Origin: Cacconaster sp045642485
GTDB taxonomy: Bacteria; Bacteroidota; Bacteroidia; Bacteroidales; UBA932
Assembly (NCBI GenBank): GCA_045642485.1
Contig: JAZUIV010000027.1
Location: 1 to 64,000, forward strand
Direction of reading: 5' to 3'
Length of the DNA: 64,000 nt
Made by a program: the position numbers and the translations under genes. The notes under the pieces are model-generated. The model had not been told where the DNA came from. It saw nothing but the letters and a program-made list of their open reading frames with translations, and did not search any database. Numbering within the stretch: position 1 is the stretch's first letter; each line of letters begins with the position of its first letter. This document shows positions 8,843-16,699 of this stretch, one piece after another.

Positions 8843-8871
8843 AAAATATGAATATTTTTTGAATACGCCAA
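8841..8871 (-). promoter_or_regulatory. argR/arg operon promoter (Bacteroidota -33/-7 type)
   Basis: On the minus strand TTG (8869-8871) is followed after 20 nt by TATTTTTG (8841-8848), a full match to TAnnTTTG with the normal spacing. The expected start of transcription is about 8834-8836, giving a leader of roughly 11-13 nt before ATG 8823. Confidence 0.7.
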
Positions 8872-8872
8872 C

Positions 8873-8915
8873 AAAAGTTGTACAGACGCGAATGATTCGC
8901 GTCTGTACAACTTTT
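8873..8915. repeat. 43-bp perfect palindrome between the argR and Kef promoters
   Basis: Arms of 21 nt (8873-8893 and 8895-8915) are exact reverse complements around a single G at 8894. The right arm includes the 19-nt repeat also found at 268-286. The element fills the gap between the divergent promoters, directly upstream of the argR -33. It could be an extragenic repeat, a regulator site or a transcription barrier. Confidence 0.75.
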
Positions 8916-8938
8916 TCGTTTTTTTCGGAAACAATGAC

Positions 8939-8946
8939 TACTTTTG
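8939..8946 (+). promoter_or_regulatory. -7 promoter element of the Kef-type antiporter gene
   Basis: TACTTTTG matches TAnnTTTG, 20 nt before ATG 8967. The -33 region is T-rich but has no clear TTG. Confidence 0.5.
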
Positions 8947-8966
8947 AAGGTTTAAATTCAAATTAG

Positions 8967-11216
8967 ATGTCATCCGAACTCACACTGGTCACTCAGTTGG
9001 CCATAATACTCATCTCGGCGGGAATCCTCACAGTTATTTCCAAGGCGCTCAAGCAACCTCTCATTCTGGGATATATCGTAGCGGGCTTTCTGGTAGGCCC
9101 TCATCTGGGGCTTGTCCAGCAGTTCTCTCCAGAATCGGTGCACGAATGGTCAGAACTGGGGATTATCTTCCTCCTTTTCGGCCTCGGCCTGGAGTTCAAT
9201 TTCAAGAAACTTCTCAATGTGGGCAGCGCGGCCATCATCGCGGCCCTGACGATTTGCGTCGGAATGTTCATCACAGGCTTTACCCTGGGGACGATTCTGG
9301 GCTGGGCGAGGATGGAGTGCCTGTTCCTCGGAGGTATGCTGTCGATGAGTTCCACAACAATAATCATCAAGGCTTATGATGACCTCGGACTTAAAAACGC
9401 GAGATATGCCCCGCTCGTCTTCGGCCTGCTTGTAGTGGAGGACCTGCTGGCCGTGCTGATGATGGTCCTCTTCTCAACCATCGCGGTTTCAAACAAATTC
9501 TCAGGATTGGACCTGCTCCAGTCCCTTGCCAAGCTCGTGATTTTCCTCGTGACGAGTTTCCTCATCGGCATATTCGCTCTGCCGACGCTCCTGCGGAAAG
9601 CCGAAAAATACCTTTCCGACGAGATTCTGCTGCTCATAAGCGTGGGCCTCTGCTTCATAATGGTGGTCCTGGCCAATTACGTGGGCTTTTCGTCCGCTCT
9701 GGGAGCATTTCTGATGGGTTCCATCCTCTCCTCTACTGTCAAGGGAGAAAAGATAGAGCACATTACATCCAACATCAAGAATCTGTTCGGGGCAATCTTC
9801 TTCGTCTCCGTCGGTATGATGGTTGACCCTGCAATAATATGGCAATACTGGGGAGTTATCCTGGCCATCACAATCGTAGCGATGGCGGGAATCCTGATAT
9901 TCTCCACCACCGGAGTGCTTTTCGCCGGTCGCGGGCTTGACACAGCGCTCCACGTGGGATTCAGTCTTCCGCAGTTGGGAGAGTTCTCGTTCATCATCGC
10001 CGGACTCGGCTGCTCTCTCGGAGTGCTGCGGGATTTCATCTATCCGGTCATCATATCGGTTTCGGTAATCACAACGTTCACGACTCCATATATGATTAAA
10101 GCCGCCGGGCCGGTCTCAACGTGGCTCCACAGGAAAATGCCGAAGCGTTTTATGGAACGCCAGAACAAGCGTTCGGAAATATCCGGGCTGACGAATATGG
10201 CGGAAAAGAACGATTGGATGACTTTTCTCAAGAAGTATTTCATCAGAATCGCTCTCTACAGTATGATTATCATCGTACTGGGAGTCACGCTCAATGCCGT
10301 GATACCTGCACTCAATGAAAAAATCTTCACTGATACTGACTCTCCGATATGCAAGATTGCAGATGTGCTCGCTTCGCTGCTGGTGATGTCCCCCTTCCTA
10401 TACGGCCTGGCAGTGAACGGGTCCGACCTGAAAGACCTTTCATCAGTCCTGATACGGAAGGATTCCAGGGCAAGGATTCCCATTGTGGCGACCATCTTCT
10501 TCAGAGTTTTTCTCGCAGTGGAATTCGCAATATTCGCAATAATGCCTTACCTTGACCTGGAAGAGTGGCATCTGGCTGTCATTTTCGCGGGGCTGCTGGC
10601 CGTATTCTTCATTGCCCGCAGGATATCCCGCCGCTTCACCAGCCTGGAAGACAGATTTTTCGCCAATCTCCACGCCAAGGATGAGTATGACAAGTCAAAG
10701 GCTCCGGTCACCACGGCAGTCAGGGAGAGGATGGAGAACTACAACGTCTCCATCGAACAGGCGCAAGTGACGTCCGATTTCGCCTTTGCCGGGAAGACCC
10801 TCCGCGAAATGCCGTTCAGGGGCACTTCCGGCGTCAACATAATCAAGATTCAACGCGGCTCAAGGTCAATTCTGATCCCTCGTGGAGATGAGATAGTGTT
10901 CCCCGGGGACATCCTTCTTGCCGTGGGTACGAGAGAACAGTTGGACAGATTCAGAAAACAGATGGTGGATGCCTCCGAACCGGGAGAGATTGAGAGACAG
11001 GAGTTCGGAATCAAGATAGCAATCCTGTCAGACAACTCCGAACTTTCAGGGAAGAAACTCGGAGACACGAATATGAGAAGCGCCTGCTGTATGGTCATCA
11101 GTGTCCTGAGGGACGGCCTGCTCCACACCAATCCTGACAAGGATTTCGTATTCCGGAGCGGCGACAAACTGTGGCTGGCAGGCTTGAACGAATCAATCGA
11201 GTGGTACACAAAATAG
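8967..11216 (+). CDS. Kef-type monovalent cation:proton antiporter (CPA2) with two TrkA-C domains
   Basis: 749 aa. Residues about 1-390 form a Na+/H+-exchanger (CPA2) membrane domain; it begins with LTLVTQLAIILISAGILTVI and contains the typical GFLVGPHLG. A charged linker leads to a second group of about four membrane segments (about 425-555). The C-terminus carries two TrkA-C (RCK_C) regulatory domains, about 600-670 and 675-749. No NAD-binding RCK_N (TrkA-N) domain with a GxGxxG is present, unlike KefB/KefC, so gating would rely on another ligand. Likely K+ or Na+ efflux in exchange for protons. The nucleoside kinase gene follows after 10 nt. Confidence 0.87.
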   Translation: MSSELTLVTQLAIILISAGILTVISKALKQPLILGYIVAGFLVGPHLGLVQQFSPESVHEWSELGIIFLLFGLGLEFNFKKLLNVGSAAIIAALTICVGMFITGFTLGTILGWARMECLFLGGMLSMSSTTIIIKAYDDLGLKNARYAPLVFGLLVVEDLLAVLMMVLFSTIAVSNKFSGLDLLQSLAKLVIFLVTSFLIGIFALPTLLRKAEKYLSDEILLLISVGLCFIMVVLANYVGFSSALGAFLMGSILSSTVKGEKIEHITSNIKNLFGAIFFVSVGMMVDPAIIWQYWGVILAITIVAMAGILIFSTTGVLFAGRGLDTALHVGFSLPQLGEFSFIIAGLGCSLGVLRDFIYPVIISVSVITTFTTPYMIKAAGPVSTWLHRKMPKRFMERQNKRSEISGLTNMAEKNDWMTFLKKYFIRIALYSMIIIVLGVTLNAVIPALNEKIFTDTDSPICKIADVLASLLVMSPFLYGLAVNGSDLKDLSSVLIRKDSRARIPIVATIFFRVFLAVEFAIFAIMPYLDLEEWHLAVIFAGLLAVFFIARRISRRFTSLEDRFFANLHAKDEYDKSKAPVTTAVRERMENYNVSIEQAQVTSDFAFAGKTLREMPFRGTSGVNIIKIQRGSRSILIPRGDEIVFPGDILLAVGTREQLDRFRKQMVDASEPGEIERQEFGIKIAILSDNSELSGKKLGDTNMRSACCMVISVLRDGLLHTNPDKDFVFRSGDKLWLAGLNESIEWYTK

Positions 11217-11226
11217 ACATACGACT

Positions 11227-12891
11227 ATGCTGGATATCTTTTGCAAAAATACAGGGAAAACAGAGAAGGTGGAGGAGGGCTCTTCCTTATCGAAGATGCT
11301 CGAGAAAATCAATCTTTCCGGGCCATACCCGTTCATATCCGCCAAGGTCAACAACGTATCGCAAGGGCTGAAGTTCAGAGTGTTCAACAATCTGGCAGTT
11401 GAATTTCTGGACCTTCGCGACAGCAGCGCGATGAGAGTCTATAGAAGAAGCCTTGACTTTCTCCTCTGCAAGGCGGCCCAGGATGTGCTTCCGCATTGCA
11501 AAGTCTATATCGAGCACCCTATTTCCAACGGCTATTTCTGCAACATACGCAAGGCGGACAAGAAAAAAATCACCGTGAATGATATCGACGGAATCAGGGA
11601 AAGAATGTGGCAGATTGTGAAAGAGGACATTCCTTTCCACAGGGTGGAAGTGCCAGTGGAGGAAGCCTCGTCGATGTTCCGCAGACTCGGTCAGAACGAC
11701 AAGGCCAAACTTCTGGAGACCAGCGGAGAGGTCTATACCGACTACTACAAGCTTGGGGATACGGCGGATTACTATTACGGGCGTCTTGTCCCGAGTTCCG
11801 GATATCTCACCATCTGGGGGCTCGAACCGTTTCACGAAGGCGTACTGCTCAGGGTACCGGACAGGTCCAATCCCAGGGAACTCGCCCCATACGTCGATCA
11901 GCCCAAGACTTTCGCAATGTTTTCAGAAAATTTGAGATGGAACACGGCGATGCGGCTCAGCAATGTGGGAGACGTGAATATGGCCTGCCGGAACGGACGC
12001 GCCAGCGAACTCATACGTGTTTCCGAGGCTCTGCAGGAGAAGAAAATCGTCCAGATTGCAGAAGCCATCGAAAAAAGATTCAGAAGCCGTGACAAGGTCC
12101 GTCTGGTTCTCATCACCGGACCAAGCAGCAGTGGCAAGAGTACGTTCTGCCGCAGACTTTCCACCCAGTTGATGGCCTGTGGCCTGAGGCCTGTCTCTTT
12201 CTCCACGGACGACTATTTCGTCAACCGGCTTGATTCGCCCAGGCTTCCGGACGGCAGTTTCGATTTCGACAATTTCGACACGGTTGACCACGACGCCCTG
12301 CAGCGCGACATCATCAGGCTGATGAACGGGGAGGAAGTGGAAATTCCTCATTTCAATTTCGTCACAGGAATACGCGAATACAACGGCCGGACCCTCCGTC
12401 TGGATACCGGAAAAGTCCTTCTGGTCGAGGGAATCCACGCCCTCAACCCACGTCTGAGCAATCTTATCCCCGAAGAGAAGAAATTCAGGATTTTCATCTC
12501 CACCCTCACGGGCAACTCTCTTGACGACCACAACGTGATTCCCACCAGCGACAACCGCCTGCTGAGGCGAATCATCAGGGACTACAATGCCGGAGCGTTC
12601 ACCGCCCAGCAGACAATCAGCCAGTGGCCCAACGTCAGAGCGGCAGAGGAGAAATGGATCTATCCCTATCAGGAGAACGCCGACGTGATGTTCAACTCCG
12701 CATATCTGATAGAGTTTGCAGTGCTCAGAAACCACGCGGAGCCGATTTTGGCAAGTGTTCCCAAAAACGACCCCGGTTATGCTGAGGCTCACCGCCTCCT
12801 GAAGTTCATCCACTATTTCACGCCTGTCCCCGACAAAGAAATCCCCCCTACTTCACTTCTGCGCGCCTTCATCGGAGGCGGGAGTTTCTAG
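11227..12891 (+). CDS. Nucleoside (uridine-like) kinase with ThrRS-like N-terminal region
   Basis: 554 aa. The N-terminal half resembles the TGS and editing-like region of threonyl-tRNA synthetase (for example HPISNGYFCNI, FHRVEVP). The C-terminal part from about residue 285 is a P-loop kinase of the uridine kinase/phosphoribulokinase group, with GPSSSGKST at about 298-306 and a STDDYFVNR substrate segment. This architecture is common in Bacteroidota as 'nucleoside kinase' and is expected to phosphorylate uridine or cytidine. It is transcribed with the antiporter gene upstream. Its stop overlaps that of the convergent CoA-transferase gene by 4 nt. Confidence 0.85.
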   Translation: MLDIFCKNTGKTEKVEEGSSLSKMLEKINLSGPYPFISAKVNNVSQGLKFRVFNNLAVEFLDLRDSSAMRVYRRSLDFLLCKAAQDVLPHCKVYIEHPISNGYFCNIRKADKKKITVNDIDGIRERMWQIVKEDIPFHRVEVPVEEASSMFRRLGQNDKAKLLETSGEVYTDYYKLGDTADYYYGRLVPSSGYLTIWGLEPFHEGVLLRVPDRSNPRELAPYVDQPKTFAMFSENLRWNTAMRLSNVGDVNMACRNGRASELIRVSEALQEKKIVQIAEAIEKRFRSRDKVRLVLITGPSSSGKSTFCRRLSTQLMACGLRPVSFSTDDYFVNRLDSPRLPDGSFDFDNFDTVDHDALQRDIIRLMNGEEVEIPHFNFVTGIREYNGRTLRLDTGKVLLVEGIHALNPRLSNLIPEEKKFRIFISTLTGNSLDDHNVIPTSDNRLLRRIIRDYNAGAFTAQQTISQWPNVRAAEEKWIYPYQENADVMFNSAYLIEFAVLRNHAEPILASVPKNDPGYAEAHRLLKFIHYFTPVPDKEIPPTSLLRAFIGGGSF

Positions 12892-14186
12892 ACAAGGTGA
12901 TAGTGAGGGCCGAAGCGCTCGAAAGCGGCACGGTCCAGATTTTCACGGGCATCAGGATGAGCTACGCTGATGATGAGCTTGGCTCTCTCCTGAAGGCTCT
13001 TGCCGTAAAGATCGACAGCACCGTATTCGGTGACCAGCCAGTGGATGTGGTTACGGGTGGTCACCACACCTGCACCCTCCGTCAGGACGGGAGCAATCTT
13101 GCTGATGCCTTTGTTGGTGGCTGAAGGCATCGCTATGATGGCCTTTCCACCCTCTGAGAGAGATGCTCCGTAAGTGAAGTCAATCTGACCTCCCACACCG
13201 CTGTAGAATTTGGTGCCGAGAGAATCGGCGCAGACCTGACCTGTGATATCAACCTGAAGCGCGGAATTGATGGCGCATACCTTGGGGTTCTTTGCTATCA
13301 CATAGGGGTCGTTGGTGTAGCCCACGTCCATCATAGCGACCATCGGGTTGTCGTCGATGAAATCATAGACCTCCTGACTTCCCATAAGGAAGGTGGAGAC
13401 CATCTTGCCCTTGTCGATTTTCTTGTTCATACCGTTGATGACACCCTTCTTCACGAGAGGAAGCACACCGTCAGCGAACATTTCGGTGTGGATACCGAGG
13501 TTCTTGTGGTTTCCGAGCTGTGCAAGCACTGCGTTGGGGATGGCACCGATGCCCATCTGAAGGCAGGCTCCGTCCTCAATGAGGTTGGCGCAGTTGATGC
13601 CGATCTTTGTCTCGATTTCCGAGGGAGCCGCGAAGGATGCGGGCTCAAGGGGAGTATTGTCCTCAACCCAGAGGTCAATCATATCTGCAGGGATGATGGC
13701 ATCGCCCCAGGCGCGGGGGACGTTCTTGTTGACCACTGCGATGACTGTCCCCGCGCACTCGATTGCCGCAAGCGTGGCGTCAACCGAAGTACCGAGGGAA
13801 ACGTATCCGTGCTTGTCGACAGGTGAAACCTGTATCATCGCCACGTCGCAGGGAACTGCTCCGCAACGGTAGAGTTTCTGAGTCTCGCTCAGGAAGATGG
13901 GAATATAGTCAGCCCAACCGGCCTGAACGTTCTTGCGAACATTGCCGCCTACGAAGAATGCCTGATGGAAGAACACGCCCTGATACTTTTCATCGGTGTA
14001 AGGTGCGGGGCCTTCGGTGTGAAGGTGATGGATGCAAACGTTTTTCAGTTCCCCGTTGTCGCCTCTGCGGCACAAAGCCTGGATAAGCACCTGAGGAGCA
14101 CTTGCCACACTGCTGAAGTGGATGTGGTCACCGCTCTTGACGACCTTAACCGCTTCTTCTGCTGAGATGAATTTGATGTTTTTCAT
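12888..14186 (-). CDS. Acetyl-CoA hydrolase/CoA-transferase family protein (4-hydroxybutyrate or acetate CoA-transferase type)
   Basis: 432 aa family I CoA transferase. The catalytic Glu is E235 in GIHTEMFADG; GVGGQIDF and the C-terminal EYGAVDLYGKS block are typical of the acetyl-CoA hydrolase/Cat family. The most likely reaction moves CoA between acetate and a short acyl-CoA such as butyryl-, 4-hydroxybutyryl- or propionyl-CoA during fermentation; sequence alone does not decide which. It is a single gene, divergent from mazG through a shared promoter at 14203-14234, and convergent with a 4-nt overlap on the nucleoside kinase. Confidence 0.87.
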   Translation of the reverse strand: MKNIKFISAEEAVKVVKSGDHIHFSSVASAPQVLIQALCRRGDNGELKNVCIHHLHTEGPAPYTDEKYQGVFFHQAFFVGGNVRKNVQAGWADYIPIFLSETQKLYRCGAVPCDVAMIQVSPVDKHGYVSLGTSVDATLAAIECAGTVIAVVNKNVPRAWGDAIIPADMIDLWVEDNTPLEPASFAAPSEIETKIGINCANLIEDGACLQMGIGAIPNAVLAQLGNHKNLGIHTEMFADGVLPLVKKGVINGMNKKIDKGKMVSTFLMGSQEVYDFIDDNPMVAMMDVGYTNDPYVIAKNPKVCAINSALQVDITGQVCADSLGTKFYSGVGGQIDFTYGASLSEGGKAIIAMPSATNKGISKIAPVLTEGAGVVTTRNHIHWLVTEYGAVDLYGKSLQERAKLIISVAHPDARENLDRAAFERFGPHYHLV

Positions 14187-14202
14187 ATATTTCGTTTATA
14201 AA

Positions 14203-14234
14203 TTGCTTTCCAACCTGCAAAATTAGTAATTTTG
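14203..14234 (+). promoter_or_regulatory. mazG promoter; its -7 forms a palindrome with the divergent CoA-transferase -7
   Basis: On the plus strand TTG (14203-14205) and TAATTTTG (14227-14234) are 21 nt apart, and ATG 14242 follows after 7 nt. The same segment read on the minus strand (14225-14218) is also TAATTTTG, pointing at the CoA-transferase start 14186. The two boxes make a perfect palindrome around G14226. Confidence 0.65.
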
Positions 14235-14241
14235 CGGTATT

Positions 14242-15000
14242 ATGAAAAGAGAAAATCAACTTAAGGCGTTCGAGCGCCTGCTCGACATAATGGACGAGCT
14301 CAGGGAAAAATGCCCCTGGGACAGAAAACAGACAATGGAATCGCTCAGGCCCAACACAATCGAGGAAGTTTATGAACTTTCCGACGCGATAATGGCCGAT
14401 GACCTTCACAACATAGCCAAAGAGCTCGGAGACGTGCTTCTTCACGTGGTGTTCTATTCGAAAATCGGGGACGAAAAAAGTGCATTCGACATTGCCGACG
14501 TATGCAACCTCTTGTGTGACAAACTGGTCTATCGCCACCCCCACGTCTTTGGAGACACTGCCGTCAAAAACGTGGAGGACGTGCTCAAGAATTGGGAACA
14601 GCTCAAACAGACGGAAAAGGACGGCAACAGGACTGTCCTGAGCGGGGTGCCTGTATCCCTCCCCTCCCTCATAAAGGCGTACCGCATGCAGGACAAGGCA
14701 AGGGCGGTAGGTTTCGACTGGGCCAAACGCGAGGAAGTCTGGGCCAAGGTCAAGGAGGAGATTGCCGAATTCGAGGAGAATCCCTCCGAGGACGAACTCG
14801 GAGACATCCTCTTCTCTCTTGTCAATGCGGCAAGGCTGTACGACCTGAATCCCGACACTGCCCTGGAAAAGACCAACGGCAAGTTCCGCAGCCGCTTCGG
14901 CTATGTCGAAGCCAAGGCGAAGGAGCAGGGTCACAATATCAAGGATTTGAATCTGGCCGAAATGGACGCCCTCTGGGACGAAGCCAAAACCCTCGAATGA
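14242..15000 (+). CDS. mazG: Nucleoside triphosphate pyrophosphohydrolase
   Basis: 252 aa with two MazG folds. The N-terminal copy has ECPWDRKQT-like KCPWDRKQT followed by EEVYELSDAI and KELGDVLLH (the EExxE and ExxD metal ligands). The C-terminal copy has EEIAEF and DELGDILFSL. It hydrolyses NTPs to NMP and pyrophosphate, clearing non-canonical nucleotides. Only 7 nt separate the promoter -7 box from the start codon, so the leader is very short or absent. The stop overlaps the tcdA start by 4 nt. Confidence 0.93.
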   Translation: MKRENQLKAFERLLDIMDELREKCPWDRKQTMESLRPNTIEEVYELSDAIMADDLHNIAKELGDVLLHVVFYSKIGDEKSAFDIADVCNLLCDKLVYRHPHVFGDTAVKNVEDVLKNWEQLKQTEKDGNRTVLSGVPVSLPSLIKAYRMQDKARAVGFDWAKREEVWAKVKEEIAEFEENPSEDELGDILFSLVNAARLYDLNPDTALEKTNGKFRSRFGYVEAKAKEQGHNIKDLNLAEMDALWDEAKTLE

Positions 15001-15740
15001 TGTGGACCGACAGGACTGAGATACTTGTCGGCAGGAAAGGGTTGCAACTGCTGCAGCAGGCTTCCGTGGCCATCGTGGGCCTCGGAGGCGTGGGGGCCGT
15101 TGCCGCCGAGATGGTGACACGGGCAGGAGTCGGGCACGTCACGATTCTCGACTGCGACACTGTCAGCGAGACAAATATCAACCGTCAGATAATCGCCTCC
15201 CGTTCCACTGTGGGAAAGAAAAAGAGCGAAGTGGTGGCGGCTCGCCTGCTGGACATAAATCCGGATCTTGACCTGAAGGTCAGGGAGTGCTACCTGACCT
15301 CAGAAAACGTAGCGGAGGTTTTTCCGGAGTCCGACAAGCCGGATTACCTGATAGACGCCATCGACACTCTTGCACCGAAACTCGCCCTGATATGCCACTG
15401 TGTGGGACTGGGCATCGGAATCGTCAGTTCGATGGGCTCGGGAGCCAAATATGACGTGACAAAAATCCGCATAGCGGACATATCCAAATCATTCAACTGC
15501 CCTCTTGCATATATAGTCAGGAAGAAACTGCGGCATCGCGGCATCAGCAAGGGCTTTCCTGTCGTCTTCAGCGAAGAACTCCCCGACAATGACGCAATCG
15601 TGGAGATGACAAAGGAAGAGCAGGCGGCCACAAGTAACAAGAAATCCCAGGTGGGGACTGTCAGTTACCTTCCTGCGGCGTTCGGCTGCGCCTGCGCCCA
15701 GGCGGCTGTCCTCCATATCCTCGAAAACAACGACAAATAA
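14997..15740 (+). CDS. tcdA: tRNA threonylcarbamoyladenosine dehydratase (ThiF/E1-like)
   Basis: 247 aa from ATG 14997 (a second ATG follows at 15000). The frame is open further upstream inside mazG, but homology begins at WTDRTEILVG. The Rossmann motif is VGLGGVGAVAAEM; NINRQI is the adenylate-site Arg segment. ThiF-family TcdA/CsdL cyclises t6A37 in tRNA to ct6A using ATP. The length matches TcdA, and no Cys-pair zinc site of MoeB type is visible. It is translationally coupled to mazG (ATGA). Confidence 0.88.
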   Translation: MMWTDRTEILVGRKGLQLLQQASVAIVGLGGVGAVAAEMVTRAGVGHVTILDCDTVSETNINRQIIASRSTVGKKKSEVVAARLLDINPDLDLKVRECYLTSENVAEVFPESDKPDYLIDAIDTLAPKLALICHCVGLGIGIVSSMGSGAKYDVTKIRIADISKSFNCPLAYIVRKKLRHRGISKGFPVVFSEELPDNDAIVEMTKEEQAATSNKKSQVGTVSYLPAAFGCACAQAAVLHILENNDK

Positions 15741-15760
15741 CGACATACAATCACACCACT

Positions 15761-16675
15761 ATGAAAAGACTATCCTCCCTTTCCATCATCCTCGCAGTCA
15801 CCGCACTGGTGCTGACCGGATGCCAGACCAAACAGGTCACCCCGTTGAAAGCCCTCGTGGTCAGCGGGCAGAACAATCACAACTGGCCTGTCAGCCACCA
15901 GGCGCTGAAACTCATCCTCGACAACTCCGGACTCTTCCGCACCGACATCGCCCTCACTCCCGCAGCGGGTGGCGATATGAGTCTCTTCACCCCCGATTTC
16001 AGCGCATACGACCTGGTCGTGCTCGACTACAACGGTGACAACTGGAGCAAAGAGACAAATGCCGCGTTCCTGAAATATGTCCAGAACGGTGGCGGCGTTG
16101 TAATCTACCACGCAGCGGACAATGCCTTCACCGATTGGGAGGAATTCAATAAAATCATCGCTCTGGGCGGATGGGGCGGCCGCACCGAGAAGGACGGCCC
16201 CTACTGCTATCTGAAAGACGGGCAACTCTACAAGGATTTCGATACTCCGGGTCCGGGCGGAAACCACGGACAGCAGAGAGAGTATCCGATGAATTGCCGC
16301 AATGCGGAACATCCTGTCACAAAAGGGCTGCCTGACGGATGGCTGCACGCACAGGATGAACTTTATGACTGTCTGAGGGGCCCCGCAAACATCAAGGACC
16401 TGCTCTACACCGGCACTTCCGATGCCTCAACCGGAGGCTCAGGCAGGGAGGAACCGCTCGTATTCACAGTGGATTACGGCAAGGCAAGAATTTTCCATCT
16501 GGCAATCGGCCACGCCGGTGAGAATCTGGAAAACAACCCCGCTATGCAGTGCGTCGGCTTCCAGACGCTCCTTCTCCGAGGCGCCGAGTGGGCCGCAACA
16601 GGAAAGGTCACCCAGGCAGTCCCCGCAGATTTCCCGCAGGCCGGCATCACCTCATATCGCCCTGATTACAAGTAA
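15761..16675 (+). CDS. ThuA-domain lipoprotein
   Basis: 304 aa. A lipoprotein signal (MKRLSSLSIILAVTALVLTG followed by Cys in the lipobox LTGC) targets it to the envelope. The mature part is a ThuA ('trehalose utilisation') glutamine-amidotransferase-like fold, with ALVVSGQNNHNWP near the start, VVLDYNGDNW, and GGGVVIYHAADNAF. Family members occur in sugar-catabolic loci, but no reaction is established. It lies 20 nt after tcdA and 24 nt before the fucosidase gene, so a two-gene glycan unit is plausible. Confidence 0.82.
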   Translation: MKRLSSLSIILAVTALVLTGCQTKQVTPLKALVVSGQNNHNWPVSHQALKLILDNSGLFRTDIALTPAAGGDMSLFTPDFSAYDLVVLDYNGDNWSKETNAAFLKYVQNGGGVVIYHAADNAFTDWEEFNKIIALGGWGGRTEKDGPYCYLKDGQLYKDFDTPGPGGNHGQQREYPMNCRNAEHPVTKGLPDGWLHAQDELYDCLRGPANIKDLLYTGTSDASTGGSGREEPLVFTVDYGKARIFHLAIGHAGENLENNPAMQCVGFQTLLLRGAEWAATGKVTQAVPADFPQAGITSYRPDYK

Positions 16676-16699
16676 AAAACGTTTATTACTCCATCCCAT

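Noticed and set aside
8873..8915. The 43-bp palindrome as a Rho-independent terminator
   Set aside because: It has T-rich flanks, but it lies between divergent genes with nothing upstream on either strand to terminate, so a terminator role is not the simplest reading.
14146..15120. 324-codon antisense frame opposite mazG and tcdA
   Set aside because: A shadow of two well-supported genes; the product is low-complexity with no motif.
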